Below, piece after piece: positions 1-7,385 of a DNA stretch of 24,040 nt; position 1 is the first letter of the stretch; the number at the start of each line of letters is the position of its first letter. The stretch is from an uncultured Eubacteriales bacterium (lineage in GTDB: Bacteria; Bacillota; Clostridia; Christensenellales; UMGS416): contig UQLW01000040.1 of the NCBI GenBank assembly GCA_900542005.1, forward strand, positions 1-24,040. Reading direction: 5' to 3'. A program made the position numbers and the translations under genes. The notes beneath the pieces are model-generated. The model was not told the origin of the DNA. It made no database searches and was given only the letters and a program-made list of their open reading frames with translations.

Positions 1-32
1 TACGCGCGGATGCGGCTTCTTTTTATTGGCGG

Positions 33-620
33 TCAGCTCAGCGCCTTCCGCACGATTTCATACAGCACGGGCTTCATGTTGTCGATGGTGTCCGGCTTGC
101 CCTCGATAATGGAGGAGTAGCAGGTGGCCCCGCACATTTCCATGATAACAAAGATGAACTTGAAGACTTCCTCGGGCGGGCGCTGGTGGGCCAGGGGGCT
201 GGTCTCCAGGTCATGGCATAGGGCCGTCCAAAGCGGATCGGTGCGGGCGGTAAGCTGCTGAGCGACCATGGGCCAGGAGAAGTTCCGCTCAATGAGCCGC
301 AGGCAGAGCTTGTTGCGCTTGAAATACTCGATGACATAATCCATAAGGAGTATGACGTTCTCCGTAAAGCTGCCGGCGTCGTGCTGCCGCACATGCCGGT
401 ACGCCTCATCCAGCACCCGGGTGCTGATCCGCAGAACCAGCTCCTGCAGCAGCTGCGCCTTATCCTGAAAGTACAGGTAAAAGGTGCCCTTGGCAACGTT
501 TGCCTGCCGGGCAATCTCATCCACCGAGGTCTTGGATACGCCCTTTTGGGTGAATAGCGAGAAGGCGGCGCTTAATAAGCTCTGCTTTTTTTCTTCCTTC
601 TGCTGCGCACGGATGGACAA
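33..620 (-). CDS. TetR/AcrR-family transcriptional regulator
   Basis: The protein is about 195 residues, the usual TetR size. It opens with a basic stretch (SIRAQQKEEKK) and the classic TetR helix-turn-helix: TKTSVDEIA-like helix followed by ANVAKGTFYLYFQDKAQLL. The rest is a helical ligand-binding domain of unassigned ligand. I chose a TTG start at 620 because AGGGAG sits about 9 bases before it and because the best promoter places the transcript start near 645. The ATG at 641 would be almost leaderless, and the ATG at 680 lies upstream of the -10 box. The ATG at 629 has no spacing from the same Shine-Dalgarno. The gene is divergent from an MMPL exporter, and the shared spacer holds four palindromic operators, so it most likely represses the exporter and perhaps itself. 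Family call is firm; start is moderately sure. Confidence 0.9.
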   Translation of the reverse strand: MSIRAQQKEEKKQSLLSAAFSLFTQKGVSKTSVDEIARQANVAKGTFYLYFQDKAQLLQELVLRISTRVLDEAYRHVRQHDAGSFTENVILLMDYVIEYFKRNKLCLRLIERNFSWPMVAQQLTARTDPLWTALCHDLETSPLAHQRPPEEVFKFIFVIMEMCGATCYSSIIEGKPDTIDNMKPVLYEIVRKALS

Positions 621-651
621 TCGCGTCATCTCCCTTTGCATCGTTAGCTTA

Positions 652-680
652 AGTATACGGATACGCCCTGCGGATTGCAA
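652..680 (-). promoter_or_regulatory. Candidate sigma-A promoter of the TetR gene
   Basis: Read leftward: -35 TTGCAA (675-680), 17-bp spacer, -10 TATACT (652-657). This predicts a start near 645 and a leader of about 25 bases to the TTG start. A weaker alternative -10 (TAATAT, 725-730) lies between operators 1 and 2 but has no good -35. Confidence 0.55.
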
Positions 681-704
681 GGGGCTTGGCAGGAATTAGG
701 AGAA

Positions 705-719
705 ATGACTAAAAGTCAT
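705..719. promoter_or_regulatory. Palindromic operator copy 1
   Basis: ATGACTAAAAGTCAT, a perfect 6-3-6 inverted repeat. It is the copy closest to the TetR gene, about 25 bp upstream of that gene's -35 box. It shares the pattern ATGACY-N3-RGTCAT with three other copies in the same spacer. Confidence 0.75.
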
Positions 720-733
720 AAAAGATATTAGGA

Positions 734-748
734 ATGACCAATGGTCAT
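734..748. promoter_or_regulatory. Palindromic operator copy 2
   Basis: ATGACCAATGGTCAT, a perfect 6-3-6 inverted repeat. Its centre is 29 bp from copy 1 and 22 bp from copy 3. It lies just upstream of the exporter promoter. Confidence 0.75.
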
Positions 749-755
749 AAATATA

Positions 756-770
756 TTGACTATTGGTCAT
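756..770. promoter_or_regulatory. Palindromic operator copy 3, overlapping the -35 box
   Basis: TTGACTATTGGTCAT, an imperfect copy. Its left arm doubles as the -35 hexamer TTGACT of the exporter promoter, so a bound repressor would exclude RNA polymerase. Confidence 0.75.
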
Positions 771-784
771 TGCAGAATTATACT
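756..784 (+). promoter_or_regulatory. Sigma-A promoter of the MMPL operon
   Basis: -35 TTGACT (756-761), 17-bp spacer, -10 TATACT (779-784): a near-consensus housekeeping promoter. It is bracketed by operator copies 3 and 4, as expected for a strongly repressed, inducible efflux promoter. Confidence 0.8.
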
Positions 785-792
785 ACCCATTG

Positions 793-807
793 ATGACTGA
801 TGGTCAT
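793..807. promoter_or_regulatory. Palindromic operator copy 4, at the transcription start
   Basis: ATGACTGATGGTCAT lies 9 bp after the -10 box, covering roughly +2 to +16 of the exporter transcript and ending 24 bp before the ATG. Its arms have one mismatch. Confidence 0.75.
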
Positions 808-831
808 AAAAAGTGAAGGAGATGAGCGGAG

Positions 832-2907
832 ATGGAAAAATTCGCGCGCGCCATTGTCCGGAAGCGGAAGCTGGTGCTGCTGATCGCGGTGCTGCTGCTG
901 ATTCCAGCGGCCTTCGGCGCGGCAGGCACCTATATTAACTACGATATCCTGACGTATTTGCCGCCAGAGCTGGACTCCATGGTGGGCGAGCGGTATCTGG
1001 AGGATGACTTCAACATGGCGAGTACGGCGATGATTACCGTGGAGCACATGACGACGGCGGATCTTATGGCTATGAAGGAGGAAATCGCCCAGGTGCCCGG
1101 GGTAGAGTCCGTCCTGTGGACCAGCGATATGCTGGATGTGAGCGTGCCGCGGCAGATGCTGCCGGAGGATATCCAGCGCTTCTTTTTCAATGACAGCGGC
1201 GCCACCATGATGATCGTCAAGTTCTCGGACATCAGCGCAAGCACCTCCACGATGAACGCGCTGAAGCAGATCAAGGGATTGCTGCGGAAGGACTGCTTTA
1301 TCGGCGGCATGTCGGCGATCCTGGAGGATACCAAGGCCCTGGTGGACGAGGAGATGCCGCTTTACATCCTCTGCGCCGTTGGCTGCTCGCTGATCATCCT
1401 TTTCCTCAGCCTGAAGGAAACGGTTGTGCCCCTTATCTTTATGCTGGGTATTTTCTTTCCCATCGCCTACAATTTTGGAAGCAATATTTTCCTGGGGCAG
1501 ATCTCCTACATTACCCAGGCGCTGGCGACGGTGCTGCAGCTGGGCGTCACCATGGATTTCTCCATCTTCCTGCTGCACCGGTACGAGGAGGAGAAACAAA
1601 AGGCCTCCCAGGAGGACGCGATGGCGCGGGCCATCGTCCATACCTTCAGCTCCATTGCCGGCAGCTCGCTGACGACGATTGCAGGTTTCCTGGCGATGTG
1701 CACGATGTCGCTGACCTTGGGCCGGGATATTGGCATCGTCATGGCCAAGGGAGTGCTGTTGGGCGTGCTGTGTACCATCACCGTGCTCCCGGCGCTCATC
1801 ATGACCTTCCAGGGCGCCATTGAGCGGCATACCCACCGCACCCTGATTCCCAAGCTCACCCGGCTATCGCACTTTGTAGCCCGGCACAATGTTTCCATCC
1901 TGGTGGTGTTCCTGGTGCTGTTCATCCCCTTTGCCGCAGCGCAGAGCAAGACAGAGGTATACTACACCCTCTTTGACAGCCTGCCCCAGGATATGACCAG
2001 CATCGTGGGGACCGACCGGCTGAAGGCGGATTTTAACATGACGACCACCCACTTTATCATGGTGGACGAGGAACTGAGCCATGAAAGCCTGCGGAACCTC
2101 GCCCAGGAAATCGAGTCGGTGGAGGGAATCCATCAGGTGCTCAGCTATGAGAAATTCCTGGGCGGCGGCATCCCGGAGCAGCTGCTCCCCGATGCGATCC
2201 AGGAGATTTTCCACGCCGGCGGGCACCGGATGATCCTGGCCAACTCCAGCTATGAAAGCGGCACAGCGCAGCAGAACGCCCAGCTGGAGGCTCTGGATCA
2301 AATCGTGAAGCGGTATGATCCGGAGGGCGTGATCAGCGGCGAGGGCGCGATGACGCGCGACCTCATAAAGGTGGCGGATACCGATTTCCGCAACGTCAAT
2401 ATCACCTCCATCCTGGCGGTATTTCTTATCGTGGCGCTGGTATTCCGGTCCGGTTCCATCCCGGTGCTGCTGGTGGGGATCATTGAAAGCGCCATTATGA
2501 TCAACATGGGCATCCCCTACTTTTCCGGCACGGCGCTGCCCTTTGTGGCCAGCATTGTGGTAGGAACCATCCAGCTGGGCGCCACGGTGGATTATGCGAT
2601 TCTGATGACGAACCGCTTCCGGGAGGAGCTGATCAAGGGGCGGCCGGCCCGGGATGCGGCCCGTATCGCCATGGAACAGTGCAGCCAAAGCATCCTCACC
2701 AGCGGATTGACCTTCTTTGTAGCGACCGCCAGCGTAGCGATGATTTCCCGCATGGAGCTGATCAGCAGCCTTTGCCTGCTGATCAGCCGGGGCGCGTTGA
2801 TTTCCATGGCGGTCATCCTGCTGGTGCTGCCGGGGCTTCTGATCGTAACGGCGCCGGTCATCGGAAAAACGACGTACCACTGGTTGGTAAAAAAGGAGCG
2901 TGCGTAA
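832..2907 (+). CDS. MMPL/RND-superfamily exporter (HAE3/YdfJ-like)
   Basis: This 691-residue membrane protein has the two-fold RND-type plan. TM1 is at about 13-33, an extracytoplasmic loop follows, then a five-helix block; the pattern repeats in the second half. Each half carries the MMPL helix-4 motif with a buried acid: GVTMDFSIFLLHRYEEE (Asp242) and GATVDYAILMTNRFREE (Asp587), the expected proton-relay positions. The family exports lipids, hydrophobic compounds or peptides using proton-motive force. Start at ATG 832, with AAGGAG about 10 bases upstream. It is shorter than Gram-negative RND pumps because its periplasmic loops are small, as usual in Gram-positives. The gene is cotranscribed with the secreted protein that begins 1 base after its stop, and is controlled by the divergent TetR protein. 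Substrate unknown. Confidence 0.9.
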   Translation: MEKFARAIVRKRKLVLLIAVLLLIPAAFGAAGTYINYDILTYLPPELDSMVGERYLEDDFNMASTAMITVEHMTTADLMAMKEEIAQVPGVESVLWTSDMLDVSVPRQMLPEDIQRFFFNDSGATMMIVKFSDISASTSTMNALKQIKGLLRKDCFIGGMSAILEDTKALVDEEMPLYILCAVGCSLIILFLSLKETVVPLIFMLGIFFPIAYNFGSNIFLGQISYITQALATVLQLGVTMDFSIFLLHRYEEEKQKASQEDAMARAIVHTFSSIAGSSLTTIAGFLAMCTMSLTLGRDIGIVMAKGVLLGVLCTITVLPALIMTFQGAIERHTHRTLIPKLTRLSHFVARHNVSILVVFLVLFIPFAAAQSKTEVYYTLFDSLPQDMTSIVGTDRLKADFNMTTTHFIMVDEELSHESLRNLAQEIESVEGIHQVLSYEKFLGGGIPEQLLPDAIQEIFHAGGHRMILANSSYESGTAQQNAQLEALDQIVKRYDPEGVISGEGAMTRDLIKVADTDFRNVNITSILAVFLIVALVFRSGSIPVLLVGIIESAIMINMGIPYFSGTALPFVASIVVGTIQLGATVDYAILMTNRFREELIKGRPARDAARIAMEQCSQSILTSGLTFFVATASVAMISRMELISSLCLLISRGALISMAVILLVLPGLLIVTAPVIGKTTYHWLVKKERA

Positions 2908-2908
2908 A

Positions 2909-4996
2909 ATGAAAAGATCTGCGAAACTGCTGGCCTGCTTCGTCAGCCTGGCCTTGGCGGCGGTCAGCCTGACGCCCGCCTATGCGGCTGAAGAAGCGGA
3001 CATCAGCAAGGACGAAAACGTATTTGTGATCCTCAACCCCGACGGCTCTGTGAAGGAGCAGATCGTCAGCAATTGGCTGCACAGCGGCAGCGCTTTGGCG
3101 GATGTGGAGGATGTAAGCAGCCTGACGGACATCGAGAACCTCAAAGGCCAGCTTGCGCCGGAGCGCCAGGGCAGCAGCCTGCGGTGGAATACGGAGGAAA
3201 CGGACGTCTACTACCAGGGAAGGACGGAACAGACGCCCCCGGTGACCGCGGCGGTCACCTATGAGCTGGACGGCCAGGCCGCCGAATGCCAGGAGCTGAC
3301 CGGCAGGAGCGGACACCTGAAGATCACCATTGCCCTGACGAACCACGAGAAGGCGTCCCACACCGCCAACGGCCAACCGCGCGAGATATATACGCCCTTT
3401 TTCACCGTGATTGCGGCTGATCTGCCGGCAGAGCATTTCAGCAACGTGAAGGCGGAGAAGGGAACCGTGCAGACGGACGGCTCCAATCAGCTGGTTTGCT
3501 TCCTGGCCATGCCGGGGATGCGGGCCAACTTCGAGGGACTTTTGACCGGTGAGCTGGATGGGCTGAAGGAGATGATGGTGGACACGGTGACGCTGGAGGC
3601 TGATGTGAAGGATTTTACGATGCCGGCGATCATGATGGCCGCGGCCACCAGCATGGAGGAGCTGACCGATGCGGACGATTCGTTTTCCGGCCTGGAGGGC
3701 AGCCTGGATGAGCTGAAGGATGCGACAGGCGCGCTTCAGGACGGCGCGAAGGCGCTGTCGGAGGCCGTATCCCTGCTGAAGGAGAAGATGGAGCAGCTGG
3801 AGGAAAGCTACAGCACCTTTGATGAAGGCATTGCTTCCGCCCTGGCAGGGGCCAAGGCGCTGCAGCAGGGCGCGTCGCAGCTGGAGGACGGCGTGAAGGG
3901 CCTGACGGACGGCACCCAACAGCTAAAGGCCGGCAGCGGCGAGCTGGCACGGAAGCTGAACGAGCAGCTGGTGCCCGGGCTGGCCGAGGCGGCCGGACAG
4001 CAGCAGAGCCTTATGGATAAAATGGCGGCGATTCAGACGGCGCTCGGCAATATGAGCCTGCCTGACATGGGCGCGCTGCAGGAACAGCTGGCGTCAGGCG
4101 TGGGCGCTGTATTTGACAAGGCGGCGGAGGGCGCTGCACAGGGGGCGGCAGGCGCGGCCATCAGCGGATATCACCAGACGCTGGAGGCCGTGCTGGCAGG
4201 CTCCGGCCTGGATGCTGCTGCGCAGGCCGATATCCTGTCGGCGGTGAATGCGGCCCTAAGCCAGAACGGCGTGACGGCCGAGCAGATTGCCGGCGGCGTG
4301 ACCGCTCAAATGGACGGCGCGAAACAGCAGGCGGTCGCCCAAACGCTGAAAGCCCTGGAGGGCCTGGACCTCTCCAGCCTGGAGGCCCTGATCGGTCAAT
4401 TTGACGCGCTCTCCGGCGACGCGCAGCGTATGCTGGGCAGCGTTGCGGCGCTGACCGGGGCCCTCTATAATGAAGATAATCCTGCTGACGCCCAGACCGT
4501 AGTGGGCGCTGCCAGTGCCATCGCCGCCGGGGCGGAGCAGGTGAATACCGGCGTGGATGCCCTGAACAAGGGCGCGGACAGCCTGGCTGGCGGGACAAAG
4601 GAGCTGGTTACCGGCCTTACGGCGGCCCGCAGCGCCAGCACCGTCATAAAAGGGGCCATCGGCCAATTCCTGGAGGGGGCAGATTCGCTGCAGGAAGGGG
4701 CCGGCAGCCTGCGCAGCGGCATGGACAGCTACGCCCAGGAGGGGATCGGCCAGCTGATCGACAGCGTGGAAACGCTGAAGCTGGGTGAAACCGGCGAGGT
4801 GCTTGCAGCCATTAGGCAGCAGGCGGACGGCTATCACAGCTATACCGGCGCCCCTGAGGGCGTAAAGGCTCAGGTAAAATTCGTCATGAAGCTCCAAGCG
4901 CCCGCTTCGCAGGAAGAGGCCGGGCAGCCGGAGGAGGAGAATACGGCCCAGGCGCCCGTTTCCTTTTGGGATCGGGTGAAGAACCTCTTCAGCTAA
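2909..4996 (+). CDS. Secreted coiled-coil partner of the MMPL exporter (YhgE-like repeats)
   Basis: The protein has 695 residues. A Sec signal peptide (residues 1 to about 27, basic start, hydrophobic core, AYA-A cleavage site) precedes a globular region of about 220 residues. Two helical tracts follow, at about 255-350 and 537-625, rich in the spacing A/L-x6-G (LQDGAKAL, LQQGASQLEDG, LTDGTQQL, LNKGADSLAGG, LQEGAGSL). This heptad-like pattern is also seen in YhgE/Pip-type proteins. The C-terminus is acidic and ends in a short amphipathic helix; I see no TM or LPXTG anchor. Start at ATG 2909 is set by AAGGAG 10 bases upstream; a GTG at 2900 would sit on the Shine-Dalgarno. Tight coupling to the exporter gene suggests an extracytoplasmic component of the same export system. 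That role is inference. Confidence 0.75.
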   Translation: MKRSAKLLACFVSLALAAVSLTPAYAAEEADISKDENVFVILNPDGSVKEQIVSNWLHSGSALADVEDVSSLTDIENLKGQLAPERQGSSLRWNTEETDVYYQGRTEQTPPVTAAVTYELDGQAAECQELTGRSGHLKITIALTNHEKASHTANGQPREIYTPFFTVIAADLPAEHFSNVKAEKGTVQTDGSNQLVCFLAMPGMRANFEGLLTGELDGLKEMMVDTVTLEADVKDFTMPAIMMAAATSMEELTDADDSFSGLEGSLDELKDATGALQDGAKALSEAVSLLKEKMEQLEESYSTFDEGIASALAGAKALQQGASQLEDGVKGLTDGTQQLKAGSGELARKLNEQLVPGLAEAAGQQQSLMDKMAAIQTALGNMSLPDMGALQEQLASGVGAVFDKAAEGAAQGAAGAAISGYHQTLEAVLAGSGLDAAAQADILSAVNAALSQNGVTAEQIAGGVTAQMDGAKQQAVAQTLKALEGLDLSSLEALIGQFDALSGDAQRMLGSVAALTGALYNEDNPADAQTVVGAASAIAAGAEQVNTGVDALNKGADSLAGGTKELVTGLTAARSASTVIKGAIGQFLEGADSLQEGAGSLRSGMDSYAQEGIGQLIDSVETLKLGETGEVLAAIRQQADGYHSYTGAPEGVKAQVKFVMKLQAPASQEEAGQPEEENTAQAPVSFWDRVKNLFS

Positions 4997-5022
4997 GCGG
5001 GGGCAGGAGAACCTGACCATAG

Positions 5023-5062
5023 AAAAAAGTGCCGGCGTTTCATCGAAACGCCGGCACTTTTT
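5023..5062. terminator. Bidirectional intrinsic terminator
   Basis: A perfect 18-bp stem (5024-5041 with 5045-5062) closes on a 3-base loop and has A6 on the left and T5 on the right. It therefore gives a U-tract on both strands. It ends the MMPL operon and the convergent PRPP synthetase gene. Confidence 0.92.
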
Positions 5063-5082
5063 GATGCCTTAGGATGAGGGGG

Positions 5083-6294
5083 TTATTTCCACAGACCGGC
5101 AGCCTCCTGCTCGGCGCGATAGCGGGTCAGCAGGTTCTGGATGCGGTCATAGGGATTGAGCAGATGGGAGATGGAATGGTCGTAGTTCAGGGAGGCGATC
5201 AGGTAGGAGATGTATTTGCTCATATCCACCTCGGTGAACCAGGGGGCGGCCTTCAGCTCGGGGGAGCGGTAGGTGAGGTTGGTGGAGAGCACCTTGGTGA
5301 TCAGCCCCTCCTCATAGGCCTTGTTGAACAGGTCAAGGCCATTGGTAAAGAAGGCGAAGGTTACGCCCACATAGATACGGCGGGCCTTGCGCTTTTTCAG
5401 CTCGCGGGCCACGTCCAGCATGGAGTCGCCGGTGGAAATCAGGTCGTCGGCAATGAACACATCCTTGCCGGCCACGTCGTCGCCCAGGTACTCGTGGGCA
5501 ATGATGGGATTGCGTCCATCCACCACGGTGGTATAGTCGCGGCGCTTATAGAACATGCCCAGATTGAGCCCCAGCATGGTGGCATAGTAGATGTTCCGGT
5601 TCAGCGCGCCTTCATCGGGCGAAATCACCATCATATGGTTGGGATCAATGTGCAGATCCTTTTCCACCCGGAAGAGGGCCTTGAGGATCTGATAGGTGGG
5701 CATTACGTTTTCAAAGGAGATGAGAGGGATGGCGTTTTGAACCCGCGGATCATGGGCGTCGAAGGTGATGACGTTTTCCACGCCCAGGGAGGCCAGCTCC
5801 TGCAGGGCCAGGGCGCAGTCCAGAGATTCGCGGGAAGAGCGCTTGTGCTGGCGGCCTTCGTAAAGCATGGGGGTGATGACGGAGATGCGGCGGGCCTTCC
5901 CGGCTACGGCTCCGATAATCCGCTTGAGATCCTGCCAGTGATCGTCGGGCGACATCGGCACCTCTTTGCCATACATCTTATAGGTGCAGGAATAGTTGGC
6001 AATGTCGGTGAGAATGTAGAGATCGTAGCCGCGGACCGATTCCTTCAGCATGCCCTTGGCCTCGCCGGTGCCGAAGCGCGGGCAGGTCGCGTTAATCAGG
6101 TAGGTATCGCGGCCGTTTCCGGGGAAGGTGTACATGTCGTCGCCGGATTCCTCATGCTCGTTCCGCCAGCGCTTGAGGTACCCATTGATTCGTTCGCCCA
6201 GCTCGGCGCTGGACTGCATGGCGATGAGCCCCAGAGGACCCACCGGGATGGTAGAGAAGGGGTCGTTTTCCAGCTTGTTAATCAGATCCGTCAT
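5083..6294 (-). CDS. prs: Ribose-phosphate pyrophosphokinase (PRPP synthetase) family protein, long form
   Basis: The 403-residue protein has two phosphoribosyltransferase-like halves. Visible motifs: YEGRQHKRSS (145-154, cf. PYxRQDRK of Prs), FDAHDPRVQ (178-186, the DLHA-type loop), KRR (250-252, the catalytic flexible-loop basic residues) and DVFIADDLISTGDS (278-291, the PRPP/ribose-5-phosphate loop). Family members make PRPP from ribose 5-phosphate and ATP for nucleotide, His and Trp synthesis. Canonical enzymes are about 310-320 residues; this one is about 85 longer, with an extended N-terminus and an altered loop (STGDS where DTGGT is usual). Start at ATG 6294 follows GGGAG with 7-base spacing; in-frame upstream codons run through the promoter. 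It could have shifted specificity or regulation, but the catalytic residues look retained. Confidence 0.85.
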   Translation of the reverse strand: MTDLINKLENDPFSTIPVGPLGLIAMQSSAELGERINGYLKRWRNEHEESGDDMYTFPGNGRDTYLINATCPRFGTGEAKGMLKESVRGYDLYILTDIANYSCTYKMYGKEVPMSPDDHWQDLKRIIGAVAGKARRISVITPMLYEGRQHKRSSRESLDCALALQELASLGVENVITFDAHDPRVQNAIPLISFENVMPTYQILKALFRVEKDLHIDPNHMMVISPDEGALNRNIYYATMLGLNLGMFYKRRDYTTVVDGRNPIIAHEYLGDDVAGKDVFIADDLISTGDSMLDVARELKKRKARRIYVGVTFAFFTNGLDLFNKAYEEGLITKVLSTNLTYRSPELKAAPWFTEVDMSKYISYLIASLNYDHSISHLLNPYDRIQNLLTRYRAEQEAAGLWK

Positions 6295-6373
6295 CGCTTT
6301 TCTCCCAATATATTGATTCTTTGATACACCGCATGGCGTGGGGGCGGTGCGATTTACGCTCATCAACGCCCAT

Positions 6374-6402
6374 ATTATAGTATATCGTTCGACTTTTTGC
6401 AA
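6374..6402 (-). promoter_or_regulatory. Sigma-A promoter of the PRPP synthetase gene
   Basis: Leftward -35 TTGCAA (6397-6402), 17-bp spacer, consensus -10 TATAAT (6374-6379). The spacer contains AGTCGAACGAT on the coding strand, which resembles the core (CGAAC) of a PurR box. Confidence 0.75.
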
Positions 6403-6415
6403 TTCGGTGCCGAAT
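6402..6415. promoter_or_regulatory. Inverted repeat abutting the -35 box of the PRPP synthetase promoter
   Basis: ATTCGG-TG-CCGAAT is a 14-bp inverted repeat touching the -35 hexamer. With the CGAAC in the spacer it supplies oppositely oriented CGAA cores, the arrangement expected of PurR box pairs. The flanks match the PurR consensus only partly, so the regulator is not assigned. Confidence 0.4.
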
Positions 6416-6448
6416 ATTGGGGAAGAATGCACAAAGAAAGGATAAAAT

Positions 6449-7177
6449 TTATTTCAACTGCCTGCATAGCGCCCGGAGCTCCCGGCCAAGGCGGGCGGCA
6501 GTCTCCCCGGTTGCGGCCTGGCCCAGCCCGGCGCTGGCATGATACCGGGGATCCTCGCCGGCTATCCCCTCAGGGCGGCAATCAGGATCCTGGGGCAGCG
6601 CGGCCATATCCACAAGCTCCGGATGGAAGTACATCATGATGGAGGTTTCGTTGGCGGCGGCATGGTCGGTCTGAAAGCCGATTTTATCGTCCTCAGACCA
6701 GGCGCAGCGCAGGAGAAGGCCGAACTTTTCCTCCCATTCCCGGGCGTGCGCCATAAAGGCCTTGGTGGAGGGGCCGTGGCCGTGGGCCACGACGATGCGG
6801 AAGCCAGCGCGGCGCAGCTGGGCCAGGATGGCTTCCAGCAGGGAGGCGAAGGCTTCATCGGCCATATGATAGGCCGAGCCTGGCAGTTGGCGGGGCGCTT
6901 CCCCCTCGGGCCGCGACCAGAAATCCATCCCGATATAGGTAAAGCCATCCAGCGTACGGGTCAGATCCGGCCCGACAAAGAGCATGGGCAGCACAACGCC
7001 GCCCGCCTCGCGGGCCAGCTGCGCGAACAGGCCGCGGCTTTGCAGCCCATCGGAGCCAAGGGGCAGGTGGGGGCCGTGCCATTCCAGCGTCCCGAGGGGC
7101 AGATAGGCGATCGGCGCCTGCTCTATCCGTCGGAGGAAGGCGCCTGGGGTGAGCTCCTCATAAAAAACCGTATCCAT
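6449..7177 (-). CDS. Creatininase-family metallohydrolase
   Basis: The 242-residue protein matches the creatininase fold in length and motif order. LGTLEWHGPHLPLGSD (28-43) supplies metal ligands Glu32, His34 and Asp43. VVAHGHGPSTK (129-139) stands where the family has NGHGGN. DHAAANETS (171-179) supplies Glu177. These residues bind a di-metal centre that hydrolyses cyclic or linear amide bonds in creatininase, formamide hydrolases and mycofactocin-type members. The Asn-rich loop is changed (AHGHGPS), so the substrate is probably not creatinine. Start ATG 7177 follows AAGGAG by 7 bases. It is transcribed singly away from the ABC efflux operon; no pathway partner is adjacent. Cytoplasmic. Confidence 0.85.
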   Translation of the reverse strand: MDTVFYEELTPGAFLRRIEQAPIAYLPLGTLEWHGPHLPLGSDGLQSRGLFAQLAREAGGVVLPMLFVGPDLTRTLDGFTYIGMDFWSRPEGEAPRQLPGSAYHMADEAFASLLEAILAQLRRAGFRIVVAHGHGPSTKAFMAHAREWEEKFGLLLRCAWSEDDKIGFQTDHAAANETSIMMYFHPELVDMAALPQDPDCRPEGIAGEDPRYHASAGLGQAATGETAARLGRELRALCRQLK

Positions 7178-7202
7178 GCTTTTACTCCTTATCCCTATGA
7201 TG

Positions 7203-7238
7203 ATTCCATTATAGCATGTTGGCCCTCCATGATGGAAT
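7203..7238. promoter_or_regulatory. ATTCCAT/ATGGAAT inverted repeats between divergent promoters
   Basis: ATTCCAT (7203-7209) and ATGGAAT (7232-7238) form a 7-bp inverted repeat spanning the leftward -10. A nested 11-bp palindrome TCCAT-G-ATGGA lies at 7226-7236. Three half-sites in 36 bp suggest an operator; no regulator gene is adjacent. Confidence 0.4.
7208..7216 (-). promoter_or_regulatory. Extended -10 promoter of the creatininase-family gene
   Basis: Leftward TGC-TATAAT, a consensus extended -10 element. No good -35 hexamer is seen at 17-18 bp, which the TGn motif can compensate for. Confidence 0.6.
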
Positions 7239-7248
7239 TGTTTATGAT
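7219..7248 (+). promoter_or_regulatory. Weak candidate promoter of the ABC efflux operon
   Basis: -35 TTGGCC (7219-7224), 18-bp spacer, -10 TATGAT (7243-7248). It overlaps the inverted-repeat cluster. A leader of about 130 bases would precede the first gene. Matches are only moderate. Confidence 0.35.
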
Positions 7249-7385
7249 TTTATCGCATTCTCGTCACAAAAAATCCATGTTTGCTGGGTACGCTGAGAAG
7301 GTCTAAGCGCGCTGGCGGACCGGTGAGGGCTGGAGAAGACGCGTCCCTGCCACGCTTGAAGATGAACACAAAAGGAGGCAAGCCA

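Noticed and set aside
2858..3919. 353-codon leftward frame under the secreted coiled-coil gene
   Set aside because: Arg/Leu/Gln-rich shadow of the repetitive + strand gene, with no start signal.
5074..6324. 416-codon open frame on the + strand opposite the PRPP synthetase gene
   Set aside because: It is a mirror frame of a clear enzyme with a promoter, RBS and conserved motifs. Its translation is low-complexity (His/Gly/Val-rich) and has no start signal.
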